64,000 nt of DNA, from assembly GCA_022821645.1 (NCBI GenBank), contig JAJEDE010000015.1, positions 186,001-250,000 of the forward strand, given 5' to 3'. The stretch is from Chloroflexota bacterium (GTDB lineage Bacteria > Chloroflexota > UBA11872). Of this stretch, positions 43,880 to 52,362 are shown piece after piece; positions within the stretch are counted from its first letter, which is position 1, and each line of letters opens with the position of its first letter. A program made the position numbers and the translations under genes. Below the pieces are notes generated by a model. It did not search any database. It saw only the letters and a list, made by a program, of their open reading frames with translations, and was not told where the DNA came from.

Positions 43880-43939
43880 ACGCGGGTGGCCGACACGCTG
43901 CGGGAGTTGCACGCGGAAGGCGCGCTAACGGTTGCCTGA
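43880..43939 (+). pseudogene. 3' tail of a decayed halogenase/PqqD paralogue
   Basis: Encodes TRVADTLRELHAEGALTVA then TGA. The intact gene at 40387 ends LVADTLRELHEEGALTVA. The protein ends differ at only a few residues, while the DNA differs at many third codon positions (ACG for ACA, CTG for TTG, CAC for CAT, GTT for GTC). So this is the end of a diverged second gene rather than a fresh duplication. The rest of that gene is missing. Confidence 0.7.
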
Positions 43940-44041
43940 CCTGGATGCCCGCAGTCCTCGGTAGTACCTGGGCAAGCACTCCTGCTAAGCCTGATCGTTA
44001 GGCGACTACAAACGGGTGGGTGGCCAGGACTTCCCGATGGA

Positions 44042-44314
44042 TCAGCTCGTAGCGATCGAGCCAGAGCCAGCCGTGCTTTTCGCCACGGGGCCGGTCAGGT
44101 CCTCGAGAAAGTCGGCGTCGTATTGCCATCGTGAAATCTCCGCCGTCTCCCGCATCTCGCCAGTGGCGGTCCGATCCAGCATCTCCGCAGTGGACATCTC
44201 GTAGCGCAGCTCGAACCGCGCGATGCGGCGCCGTAGCGTGCGCACAACGTCGCTACGCCGCTGGACCTTCAGATGCGGCGGAAAGAGAGACAGCGAGCCA
44301 TTTTTCGTGGCCAT
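44042..44314 (-). CDS. Antitoxin-like protein (orphan)
   Basis: 90 residues from ATG ending 44314. The middle (VVRTLRRRIARFELRYEMST, then EMRETAEISRWQYDADFL) is the pattern of small helical antitoxins in which LRxRIxxFExxYxMSxxEM is followed by a W-containing stretch. No toxin gene follows. The last 17 residues are low-complexity, while another frame there gives EKHGWLWLDRYELIHREVLA, so a frameshift or junction near 44095 is likely. Confidence 0.5.
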   Translation of the reverse strand: MATKNGSLSLFPPHLKVQRRSDVVRTLRRRIARFELRYEMSTAEMLDRTATGEMRETAEISRWQYDADFLEDLTGPVAKSTAGSGSIATS

Positions 44315-44477
44315 AGCGATGCCGGGACCTTGTGCGTCGTCCCCATCACGATGCGCCCGCGCAGCCCTGGCCGCAAGTTTCAGATGCCGGCGAGACCCGC
44401 GTACATCGCCAGCGGGCACAATTCGCCAAAGCCATGTTGACCAAGGCCCGGTTGGGCGACCACAGGAGGCGCACCGC

Positions 44478-45341
44478 GTGATTTCGCTCATCCTGGACAC
44501 CGATCTCGGCGACGACGTGGACGACGTGTTTGCGCTCGCCTACGCGGTTCGAAACCCGCGCATCAATCTCTGCGCCGTCACCACCGTTCTGGGCAATACC
44601 CGCTGGCGGGCCGCGCTGGCGCTGCGGCTGCTCGACGAACTGGGCGTGGACGACGTGCCGGTTGCGGCCGGTGCAGCGGGCGGCGAGGTCAACATCGTGG
44701 CCCTTTCCGGCGACGTGGTGGTGCCACCGGGCGCCGACGATCCGCGTTGCGACACCCGGTCGGTTACGCAGCTGATAGCCGACGTGATTGCCACGGCCCC
44801 GCCGCCCGTCTGGCTGGCGACCATAGGCCCGGCCACGAACGCGGCAATCCTCCTGGCCGAGCGGCCGGAGGTCGCCGACGGCCTGGCCGGCATCGTGATG
44901 ATGGGCGGACGGCACGAGGCGGCGTTCCCGCGCGAGCACAACTTCGGAACGAACCCCGAGGCTGCGGCCGCCGTCTGCAATAGCGGCGCGACTGTCCTGG
45001 TGGGCGACTACGTGGTGACCTGCCAGGCCCGGTTGCGACGCGACGATCTTCCGCGGGTGCGACAGGCGCCCGGCGTCGGTGCATCCCTCGCCACCATGCT
45101 GGAGACCTACTTTGACCGCCGCGAACGCGACTGGACCTCCATGTACGACCCGGCCGCACTGACCCTGGCGCTGGACGAGACGTTCCTGTCGCTCGACCCG
45201 ACGCCCATGCACGCCGATGTAGTCGACGGCCAGGTGCACTTTGCTCCCGCCGACGAGTCTTCGAACCTGCGGCTGGCCGGCTCGATCGACACGGACTCGT
45301 TTCACGAGGAGCTGCTCAGCGTGATCGAACGGCCCGCGTGA
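44478..45341 (+). CDS. Nucleoside hydrolase family protein
   Basis: 287 residues from GTG 44478 with AGGAGG upstream. The N-terminal DTDLGDDVDD cluster (Asp7, Asp9, Asp12, Asp13, Asp15, Asp16) is the calcium and ribose site of inosine-uridine nucleoside hydrolases; ATIGPATNAAILL and MMGG follow in order. It would split nucleosides into base and ribose. Stop overlaps the next GTG (GTGA), so translation is coupled. Confidence 0.92.
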   Translation: MISLILDTDLGDDVDDVFALAYAVRNPRINLCAVTTVLGNTRWRAALALRLLDELGVDDVPVAAGAAGGEVNIVALSGDVVVPPGADDPRCDTRSVTQLIADVIATAPPPVWLATIGPATNAAILLAERPEVADGLAGIVMMGGRHEAAFPREHNFGTNPEAAAAVCNSGATVLVGDYVVTCQARLRRDDLPRVRQAPGVGASLATMLETYFDRRERDWTSMYDPAALTLALDETFLSLDPTPMHADVVDGQVHFAPADESSNLRLAGSIDTDSFHEELLSVIERPA

Positions 45342-46576
45342 GCCTGCCCCCCAACCCGGACCTGCCCCCCGACGGTCCGCACCTGCAACTGGTCAAGTCA
45401 GCGCAGAACGTCCTGGCTCGCGATCCGCGCGTCAAGGCGCTCTGGGCCGGCGGCAGCCTTGCCGTTGGCGCCGCCGATCGCTGGTCGGACATGGACTTGC
45501 GGCTGGCCGTTGCCGACGAGGACCGGCCGGCCTTCATGGCCGAGATTGAGGACACGCTGAACGCCATTCATCCCATTCTTGGCTGGCGCATGCGGTCGAT
45601 GCGGGGAGACGACCTGGTGGTCGTCACCTTTGAAGGCCCGCTGCGCGCCGATTTCGTCGTTACGGCGCCGGTTGACCTCGAACGGCATCGCTACGAACCC
45701 GTCGCTCCGCTCTTCGATCCCGAGGGCCTCGGCGCTCGGCTTGAGCAGGTTCCGTATCGGCCTCGACGTCGAACTCCTCAGGAACTGCTGGAGCGTGAGG
45801 CCGCACAGGTTCCGGCCGAGGCCGGTCGCCTGCAACACGCCATCGAGCAGTCCTCCATCGTCGCCGCCGTGCAGGCGCAGGCCAACCTGCTGGAATCGGC
45901 CCAGCGCCTCTTGCTCCTGTTATGCGACCCCCAGGCCGCCGGCCTCCTGGGACCCAAGCACGCGGCGGACGCGCTGACAGCCGCTGACATCGAGCCGTTG
46001 CTCTCCCCCTTGGCCGCCTGGAGCGGCGGCTGGCCCGACCCTGCGTTGGACTCCGTCGAACCCACGCTCGCCGTCGTGCGGCCTCTGGCGGCCCGGGCCG
46101 AATCCCGCTACGGCATTGCCGTGCCCCTGCAGCCATCGCCGCCAGGCCCCGATTCCGACGCGCGTCCGGCCGCGCAGGTCGTCGCAGCCGGCTGCTCGCT
46201 GCTGGTCCACGCCATGGTGGGCGCCACCTACTACAACCGCGGCATGTACACCGGCCTGCTGTGGGGCTATGCCGGCGCGGCCCGCTTCGTCGCCGAACTG
46301 GCCCACGTGGCTGCCCACGGCGAAGCGCCGGTGCCGGCCGACGCGCCGGATTGCCTGCCACCTGAGGATGCAGCGGCCATTACGACCGCGCTTCGTCCGC
46401 TGCGGCAGGGCGGCGTGTTGGGCGTTCGCCGCATGGCGACACGAGTCGCGGCGGCCTACAGCCGCTACCTCGAGCGCGCCTGCGCCCGGCTGGACCTGGA
46501 GTACCCGCAACGCCTGGACTCGGCCGTCACTGCCTATCTCCTGCGCGAAGGCGTGTTTATCCCCGACGCCGCTTAA
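45338..46576 (+). CDS. Nucleotidyltransferase-fold protein
   Basis: 412 residues. The start of the fold is seen: WAGGSLAVGAADRWSDMDLRLAV with Gly39-Ser40 and catalytic Asp51 and Asp53, as in aminoglycoside adenylyltransferases and other minimal nucleotidyltransferases. The long helical C-terminal region has HAMVGATYYNRGMYTGLLWG. It overlaps the nucleoside hydrolase gene by four bases. Target unknown. Confidence 0.78.
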   Translation: MSLPPNPDLPPDGPHLQLVKSAQNVLARDPRVKALWAGGSLAVGAADRWSDMDLRLAVADEDRPAFMAEIEDTLNAIHPILGWRMRSMRGDDLVVVTFEGPLRADFVVTAPVDLERHRYEPVAPLFDPEGLGARLEQVPYRPRRRTPQELLEREAAQVPAEAGRLQHAIEQSSIVAAVQAQANLLESAQRLLLLLCDPQAAGLLGPKHAADALTAADIEPLLSPLAAWSGGWPDPALDSVEPTLAVVRPLAARAESRYGIAVPLQPSPPGPDSDARPAAQVVAAGCSLLVHAMVGATYYNRGMYTGLLWGYAGAARFVAELAHVAAHGEAPVPADAPDCLPPEDAAAITTALRPLRQGGVLGVRRMATRVAAAYSRYLERACARLDLEYPQRLDSAVTAYLLREGVFIPDAA

Positions 46577-46643
46577 TCCCACCCGCTGGCGGCTCGCGTC
46601 GGGCACAATGGACGCCCCCTGACTTGCACCAGAAGGCCGGCCC

Positions 46644-47819
46644 GTGAGGATCTCGCAGCGTGTTCAAGATTTGGCGGAATCGGGAACGATCGCCGTCAGC
46701 AACAAGGTCGCCGCCCTGCGCGCTCAAGGCGTGGACGTCATCAGCCTGGGCGCCGGTGAGCCCGATTTCGACACGCCTGACCACATCAAGCAGGCTGCTG
46801 ACGACGCGCTGGGCCGCGGCGAGACCAAGTACGCCAAGCCGGCCTCCGGCGTGCCCGAACTCAAGCAGGCCGTCTGCAACAAGCTGGCGCGCGAAAACGG
46901 CCTGACCTACACGCCCGATCAGGTCATCGCCAGCGTGGGCGGCAAGGAAGGGCTCTACCTGGCCTTTGCCACCCTGCTGGACCCGGGCGACGAGGTCATC
47001 ATCCCCGCGCCCTATTGGGTGTCCTACCCCGAGCAGGTCAAGCTCTGCGGCGGCGTGCCGGTCATCGTCAACGCCGGCGCCGACCAGGACTTCAAGATCA
47101 CGCCGCAGCAGTTGAGCGACGCGCTGACGGACCGCACCCGCGTGTTTGTCTTCAATTCGCCCAGCAATCCCACCGGCGCCGCCTATTCCCCCGAGGAGAC
47201 TGACGCCCTGGTGGAGGTGCTGGCGGACACCGACGTCGTCACCTTCAGCGACGAGATGTACGACCGCCTGCTCTACGGCGGACGCACGTTCAAGAGCTTT
47301 GGCGCCGTCTCCGACCACGCCTACGACCACACCATCACCTTCAACGCCGGCTCCAAGACCTACTCGATGACCGGCTGGCGCGTGGGTTACGCGGCCGGGC
47401 CGGTGGAGTTGATCAAGGGCATGGCCAAGCTACAGTCGCAGACCACCAGCGGCGCCGCCACCTTCACCATGCACGCTCTGGCCGCCGCCCTGGATGGCGA
47501 CCAGGACTGCGTGGAGATGATGCGCAGCGAGTTCGAACGCCGCGGAGAGTTCGTCAGCAACGCGCTGAACCGGATCGAAGGCGTGATCTGCCCCGAACCG
47601 GGCGGAGCCTTCTACGTGTTCCCGGACGTGTCCGACACCTACGAGCAGGTGGGCGCGTCAGGGTCTACCGAGTGGGCCAATCGCCTCCTGGAAGACGCCC
47701 ACGTGGGCGTGGTCCCCGGCAGCGACTTCGGCGACGACAACTGCGTCCGCCTCAGCTTCGCCACCAGCATGGAGAACCTGGAGGAGTCGCTGAAGCGCAT
47801 GGAGGCGTTCCTGGAGTAG
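46644..47819 (+). CDS. Class I/II aminotransferase (aspartate aminotransferase type)
   Basis: 391-residue PLP enzyme of fold type I. GAGEPDFDTP, FNSPSNPTG, Lys238 in GSKTYSMTGWRVGYA (the Schiff-base lysine) and the C-terminal Arg in NCVRLSFA are present. It is closest by motif to prokaryotic-type Asp/Tyr aminotransferases. GTG 46644 with AGAAGG upstream. It may be on the same transcript as the two preceding genes but acts in general amino acid metabolism. Confidence 0.95.
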   Translation: MRISQRVQDLAESGTIAVSNKVAALRAQGVDVISLGAGEPDFDTPDHIKQAADDALGRGETKYAKPASGVPELKQAVCNKLARENGLTYTPDQVIASVGGKEGLYLAFATLLDPGDEVIIPAPYWVSYPEQVKLCGGVPVIVNAGADQDFKITPQQLSDALTDRTRVFVFNSPSNPTGAAYSPEETDALVEVLADTDVVTFSDEMYDRLLYGGRTFKSFGAVSDHAYDHTITFNAGSKTYSMTGWRVGYAAGPVELIKGMAKLQSQTTSGAATFTMHALAAALDGDQDCVEMMRSEFERRGEFVSNALNRIEGVICPEPGGAFYVFPDVSDTYEQVGASGSTEWANRLLEDAHVGVVPGSDFGDDNCVRLSFATSMENLEESLKRMEAFLE

Positions 47820-47917
47820 GGATCGTCTCCGAGCAGGTTGTCGACAGCGGGACACTCAGGGTCGCAACCCAAGCCGCAAAACCTGACGATCGAACGCGCT
47901 GAACGCGCGGGATGAGT

Positions 47918-48163
47918 CTATGCCGTGAGGATGATCGCGGTGATGATGCCCATCCCCGCCAGGAGGATTGCGACGCCCCCCGCCACCATTGCGCCCATGC
48001 GGATCGTCAGGCGCTGCTCGAGCTGTGCAAGGTCATCCTTCGTGGACAGGTTGGTACCAACGTCTTCGGCGAAGATGGAGACGATCGCCTCGGCCTTCGC
48101 CTCATCGAACCCGGCTTGCTGTAGCCGCCGGGATGCTTTGAGGGTGTCGAACGTCACAGCCAT
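47918..48163 (-). CDS. DUF1640-like coiled-coil/membrane protein
   Basis: 81 residues from ATG ending 48163 (MAVTFDTLKASRRLQQAGF). The order FDTLKASRRLQQAGFDEAKA, STKDDLAQLEQRL and one C-terminal membrane span (MVAGGVAILLAGMGIITAIIL) is that of DUF1640/CCDC90-type proteins. AGGA upstream of the ATG. The frame extends to 48403 but the upstream part is not used. Confidence 0.75.
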   Translation of the reverse strand: MAVTFDTLKASRRLQQAGFDEAKAEAIVSIFAEDVGTNLSTKDDLAQLEQRLTIRMGAMVAGGVAILLAGMGIITAIILTA

Positions 48164-48291
48164 ACCCAATCCTAGGCGGCCCATTCCGGCAGTCGCAACC
48201 CAGCGCGACGTCCGGATCGGGATGCGTACCGGCGCCCGTCCATAAGAATCCGCACGCGCCGGCTTTGCAGACTCCGAGGCTGCTCCACCTG

Positions 48292-48402
48292 GCCGCCCTC
48301 GGCAATAGCCGTCACGTCCCCCGGGTCCAGCCTCACCTCGGACGCCAAGGCCAACACGTCGTTCCAGGTCGCATCGGGCGATTCCACGCCCGCCGCCTGC
48401 CA
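48292..48402 (-). pseudogene. 3' tail of a decayed Ldh-family paralogue
   Basis: Encodes AGGVESPDATWNDVLALASE and then VRLDPGDVTAIAEGG, matching the end of the intact dehydrogenase at 50104 (ELPDATWNDVLGSAAEVGLD and on to AIATGG). Many differences are silent or conservative, so it was once a separate working gene. The stop is lost and the frame reads on into unrelated sequence. Everything upstream is missing. Confidence 0.7.
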
Positions 48403-48409
48403 CGTCGCA

Positions 48410-50044
48410 TCAGCCGGCGTTGCGACCGCCCTTGATGTAGATCTCGCCGTCTAGATCCGCGAGCGAGTGCCGTGTGCCCGTGACACCGCTATGCACACCA
48501 GTTGTTTCCTCCGGCAACTTGATCTGCTGCGCGCTTCCACTCCGGTTGTACACCGCCCACCCGTTGGTGAACTCGCGGATGAACAGCCCTTCCCGACCTC
48601 GGTACAACTCGCCCTTGGTCTCGTCTCCGCCAACGGGCCGGCCAAGCGGCGCATCCCAGAAGGCATGCCAGCTCTTCTCATGCGTGTGCTCGTGCACCTC
48701 ACCGGCCGAGTGCTCCGCTGCGTGTCCCTCCCAGACTTCGTAGCCGTGCTGGTGCTTGAGTGCGCCGTCGAAGCCGATCACATACGACACGTAGCCGTTG
48801 GAGTGGGTCAGGCTCAGCGTCGTAAATACGCGCATCCATTGCTGATTGCGCGGAGAGTTGAGCGGTTCTTCCAGGATGCTCCACGCCTCATACCCGTTCA
48901 CCTGCGGAAATCTGAAGTTCGTTTCCGCCCAGAGCAGGGTGCTTTCGACGTCGGCCAGGTATTCCCGCGTATGCCGGCGATGCCCCTCCATGAACGCGCC
49001 ATTGACGTAGGGAGCGGAAAGCGGGATCTTCTCCGTTCGCGAATTCACCACAATAAGAAAGTCGTCCCCAACCGCTTCGCGGATTCGTCGCAGCATCGAC
49101 ACCTCGGCGCTGATTCTGTTCCCGTGATAGAGGTGGGCTATCTCTAAATTCGAGTCCTCTTCTTGCGTCCACCAATCCATGAAAATACCGTCAAATAATC
49201 CGCACTTTGCTACCGCAATTGCTTGTTGGACGAAGTGGTCTTGCGCCGCGGGATGCGTGTAGTCGATCAGAAGCTCACCCCAACCTTCGTCGGCTATTCG
49301 CTTTCCCGACTCATCTCTAAGCCAGTAGGGCCAATCTTCCGGGTAATTCTCGGGATGGGCGCCGTAGTGGTAGATGGGAACAAGATGTAGCCAGTACGGA
49401 TTCCGAGCATGCAGCCGGTTCTTTTGCTCCATCGCAAACTGCCACGGCCCGACAACTCGCATCCCATCTGGCGTCGAGCCCCACTCTAAACCGTGACCCA
49501 TGCCAGCCCAGAAAAGATCGTGATAGGCCCGCATTTGCTCAACGTATTCGAGTTCCCAAATGTCGTCCGGTATCGGCAGATTCAGAAGTATGTGACTCCA
49601 CGCCCCAAAGACCGACGGAAACTCTCGATTCACCACCCGCTCCACCGTCCCGTCCGGATCGATCTCACAGACTTCGTCGTCCGCGACCTCTTCAACGACT
49701 TCCCTAACTTCCGCGGTAACGACCTTCTCGACCGGCGCTTCCTCGGTCACCACCTTCTCCACCGGAACTTCAACGCGCACCACTCTTTCGACTTCCCTCG
49801 TCACAATCCTCTCGACCGAGACTTCCCTTATCACGACTCGCTCGACCGGCACTTCAACGCGGACAACCCGCTCCACCTCTCTCGTAACAACCTTCTCGAC
49901 CGGCACCTCCTTAACAACAACCCTCTCCACCGGAACCTCCCTGGTCACGACGTTGATATCGCCGCACGCCGCCAGCGCCGCAACCCACAGAATCCCCAAC
50001 GCAACGGTGCCGCCCATGCGAAGCACCCGTCGGCACGTGACCAC
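48410..50044 (-). CDS. Stalked lipoprotein with glycoside-hydrolase-like domain
   Basis: 544 residues from GTG 50044, which aligns with the start of the 33177 lipoprotein (VTCRRVLRMGGTVALG versus VTRRQMLRMGGTAALG). Lipobox LAAC at Cys27, then a stalk of about 100 residues of EVPVERVV/EVPVEKVV units. The rest is not a binding protein: KCGLFDGIFMDWW and the YWLHLVPIYHYG region resemble a TIM-barrel putative glycoside hydrolase (GHL15-like). So a hydrolase-like domain is tethered at the cell surface by a binding-protein stalk. Catalytic residues are guessed only. Confidence 0.65.
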   Translation of the reverse strand: MVTCRRVLRMGGTVALGILWVAALAACGDINVVTREVPVERVVVKEVPVEKVVTREVERVVRVEVPVERVVIREVSVERIVTREVERVVRVEVPVEKVVTEEAPVEKVVTAEVREVVEEVADDEVCEIDPDGTVERVVNREFPSVFGAWSHILLNLPIPDDIWELEYVEQMRAYHDLFWAGMGHGLEWGSTPDGMRVVGPWQFAMEQKNRLHARNPYWLHLVPIYHYGAHPENYPEDWPYWLRDESGKRIADEGWGELLIDYTHPAAQDHFVQQAIAVAKCGLFDGIFMDWWTQEEDSNLEIAHLYHGNRISAEVSMLRRIREAVGDDFLIVVNSRTEKIPLSAPYVNGAFMEGHRRHTREYLADVESTLLWAETNFRFPQVNGYEAWSILEEPLNSPRNQQWMRVFTTLSLTHSNGYVSYVIGFDGALKHQHGYEVWEGHAAEHSAGEVHEHTHEKSWHAFWDAPLGRPVGGDETKGELYRGREGLFIREFTNGWAVYNRSGSAQQIKLPEETTGVHSGVTGTRHSLADLDGEIYIKGGRNAG

Positions 50045-50103
50045 TCCCACTAGCCGGAACCTACGACGTGGCGCCGCCACAGAAAGTCGCTCGCTCGCCG
50101 CCG

Positions 50104-51153
50104 CTACCCGCCCGTCGCGATCGCGTTCACTTCCGCCGGGTCCAGCCCCACCTCCGCCGCCGAGCCCAGCACGTCGTTCCAGGTCGCGTCCGGCAGCTCC
50201 ACCCCCGCCGCCGCCACCGCCTCGCGCGAGCTGCGCTCGATATCACCCGGCACCAGCACTTCGTCGAATCCCGGCGCCGTGGCCGTCTGCTTGACCCGGT
50301 TGATCGTGGCGTCGTTCATCGCCGCAAACCCGTCGCCCGCGCCCAGCGCGTCCGGGTCGATGGCCAGCGCAAACGTCCCGATCGGCGACTGCGGCTCGCC
50401 CGTAATCGTGTCGCCCACCAGGTTCGACGCCAGCAACTCGATCATCAGCATCAGCCCATAACCCTTGTGCCCGCCAAACGGCAGCATGACGCCGTTGTCG
50501 TAGAGATCGTTCGGATTGGTCGAAGGCCGCCCCTGGTTGTCCAGGATCTGGTTCGGCGGAATCTCCACGCCCTTGTCCCGCGCCACCCGGATCTTCCCCT
50601 CCGCCGCCGCCGTCGTCGCAAAGTCCAGGATGATCGGATCCGCGTCCCCCGCCGGCGCCCCAAAGCTGATCGGGTTCGTGCTCATCCGCCCCTCGCGCCC
50701 GCCGAACGGCGCCGTGCGCATCATGCCCGGACCGCCCGCCACCATCAGGAACACCGCCCCCATCGAGACCGCCAACTCCGACCACTCGCCCAGCCGCCCG
50801 ATGTGGTTGCAGCGCGCGATCCCGCCCACCGCCACCCGCGAAACCCGCGACTTCTCCACCAGCCGGATCGTCAGTTCCTCCGCCGCCAGGTGCCCGAACG
50901 CCCCGCCGCCTTCCATCACCACCGAGGTCTCGCTCTCCGAGATCACCCGCGGCCGTTCCGCCGGCCGGTAGGCCCCGTCCTTTATCTGCGCCAGGTACTG
51001 CGTCACCCGGATGACCCCATGCGAGGGATGCCCGGACAGATTCGCGTTGATCAGCCAGCGCGCCAGCTTGCCGGCAATATCCTCCGGCGTCCCCGCCGCG
51101 CCCAGCACCCGGGCGGTGGCCTTCGTCAACGGCTCAACGGCAAAAGTCGGCAT
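50104..51153 (-). CDS. Ldh family oxidoreductase (malate/sulfolactate dehydrogenase-like)
   Basis: 349-residue NAD(P)-dependent dehydrogenase of the malate/L-lactate/L-sulfolactate type, a fold distinct from common lactate dehydrogenases. The marks are SGHPSHGVIRVTQYL (with the catalytic His), GGIARCNHIGRLGEW, RMSTNPISFGAP and PFGGHKGYGLMLMIELL. Substrates in the family include malate, sulfolactate, ureidoglycolate and 2,3-diketogulonate. It is upstream of the stalked lipoprotein on the same strand. Confidence 0.93.
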   Translation of the reverse strand: MPTFAVEPLTKATARVLGAAGTPEDIAGKLARWLINANLSGHPSHGVIRVTQYLAQIKDGAYRPAERPRVISESETSVVMEGGGAFGHLAAEELTIRLVEKSRVSRVAVGGIARCNHIGRLGEWSELAVSMGAVFLMVAGGPGMMRTAPFGGREGRMSTNPISFGAPAGDADPIILDFATTAAAEGKIRVARDKGVEIPPNQILDNQGRPSTNPNDLYDNGVMLPFGGHKGYGLMLMIELLASNLVGDTITGEPQSPIGTFALAIDPDALGAGDGFAAMNDATINRVKQTATAPGFDEVLVPGDIERSSREAVAAAGVELPDATWNDVLGSAAEVGLDPAEVNAIATGG

Positions 51154-51391
51154 GCGATCCTCACGTCATACGCGGCAACAAAGCCCAGCCGCATACTACG
51201 CAGCCACCCGCGCGGCTGCACGAATCTGCTACGCCATCGCTAGAGCTCCACCACCTGCACCCGCACCATCCCATCCAAGGCTTGTTTCAGATCCCTCTGC
51301 CAGAGATGCGGACTGCGAGTCCCCGGCACTCCGCCGACGCTCTACGAAACACTCCGTATCATTGGCGGATCGACCACTACTCCCCACGCAC

Positions 51392-52357
51392 GTGAGCGCT
51401 TCCCGATTTCCTCGCCTCTTCAAACGTGAACGACACCTGCTTGCGTTGTTGGATGCCCTTGGCGGTGATGTCGGAAATCAGGACTTTCAAAAGCTCCTTT
51501 TTCTCTACTGCCAGGACGTATCTTCATCGCATTCATCGACTGAGACAATCTATCAATTCGTTCCCTACAAGTATGGTGCATTCTCATTTACATCCTACGC
51601 TGACCGCAGAAGATCAGTTGACAGGAGGATTCTTGCTGATAACGATCAGCGCTGGATTCTGACCGACCTTGGACGTCGAGTAGTCGATCACTACGATGTA
51701 GAGCCGCCACCGACGTTTGTACATCGACACCGCAACCTGCGTGGTGACGAGCTCATTGCGAAGACCTACCGCGACTTCCCGTACTTCGCGACTCGAAGCG
51801 CGATTGCCGACCGTGTGCTTCACAATGACCCGGACACGCTGAGTGCTATTGCAAATGCCCGCCCTGAGAAACGTGATCCGGGGCTCTTCACGATTGGCTA
51901 CGAGGATCGATCGCTCGAGTCATATCTCAACGAACTCCTCCAAGCAAGCGTTACCCTGCTCTGCGATGTTCGACGGAACGCTATAAGTCGAAAATACGGT
52001 TTCTCAAAGACCACGCTATCTCGTGCTTGTCAAGGTGTCGGCATTCGCTACGAACACTTACCCGAGCTAGGTATCGCTTCGAGTCTACGTCGAGATATAA
52101 AGGACGAAGCTGACTTGGCGCGTCTGTTTCACACATACACGAATCAATCTCTACCAGAACAGCCAGATGCACTTCAGCGTATCCGCGACTGGCTCGACGC
52201 GGGTGAATCAGTCGCCCTCACGTGCTACGAGCGTGATCCTCGCCACTGTCACCGACACTGCGTCGCGAACGCACTTCGAGACACCTCTCCCGTGCAGGCG
52301 GGCACAGCACCCTCTCAGCCGCCCGTTGAGACGGCATCGCGATTGACTCACCTCTAA
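51392..52357 (+). CDS. DUF488 protein with N-terminal winged-helix-like domain
   Basis: 321 residues from GTG 51392. Residues about 10-105 (HLLALLDALGG, QDFQKLLFLYCQD, FVPYKYGAFSFTSY, then RWILTDLGRRVVDHY) resemble the Panacea/SocA-type fold that ends in a winged helix. From about 165 comes DUF488 (LFTIGYEDRSLESYLNELLQ, LLCDVRRNAISRKYGFSKT, then CYERDPRHCHRHCVAN). DUF488 has a Cys-His cluster and unknown activity. GC is lower than the backbone. Followed 5 bp later by a partner gene. Confidence 0.75.
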   Translation: MSASRFPRLFKRERHLLALLDALGGDVGNQDFQKLLFLYCQDVSSSHSSTETIYQFVPYKYGAFSFTSYADRRRSVDRRILADNDQRWILTDLGRRVVDHYDVEPPPTFVHRHRNLRGDELIAKTYRDFPYFATRSAIADRVLHNDPDTLSAIANARPEKRDPGLFTIGYEDRSLESYLNELLQASVTLLCDVRRNAISRKYGFSKTTLSRACQGVGIRYEHLPELGIASSLRRDIKDEADLARLFHTYTNQSLPEQPDALQRIRDWLDAGESVALTCYERDPRHCHRHCVANALRDTSPVQAGTAPSQPPVETASRLTHL

Positions 52358-52362
52358 GACTG

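Noticed and set aside
43880..43939. Possible attachment-site duplication (3' end of the halogenase gene repeated) marking an integrated element from 42050 to 43940
   Set aside because: The repeat differs at many silent codon positions, which fits an old paralogue rather than an att core made by integration; no integrase lies between.
49660..49950. Similar repeated DNA words
   Set aside because: Same explanation: the EVPVERVV stalk of the lipoprotein at 48410-50044.
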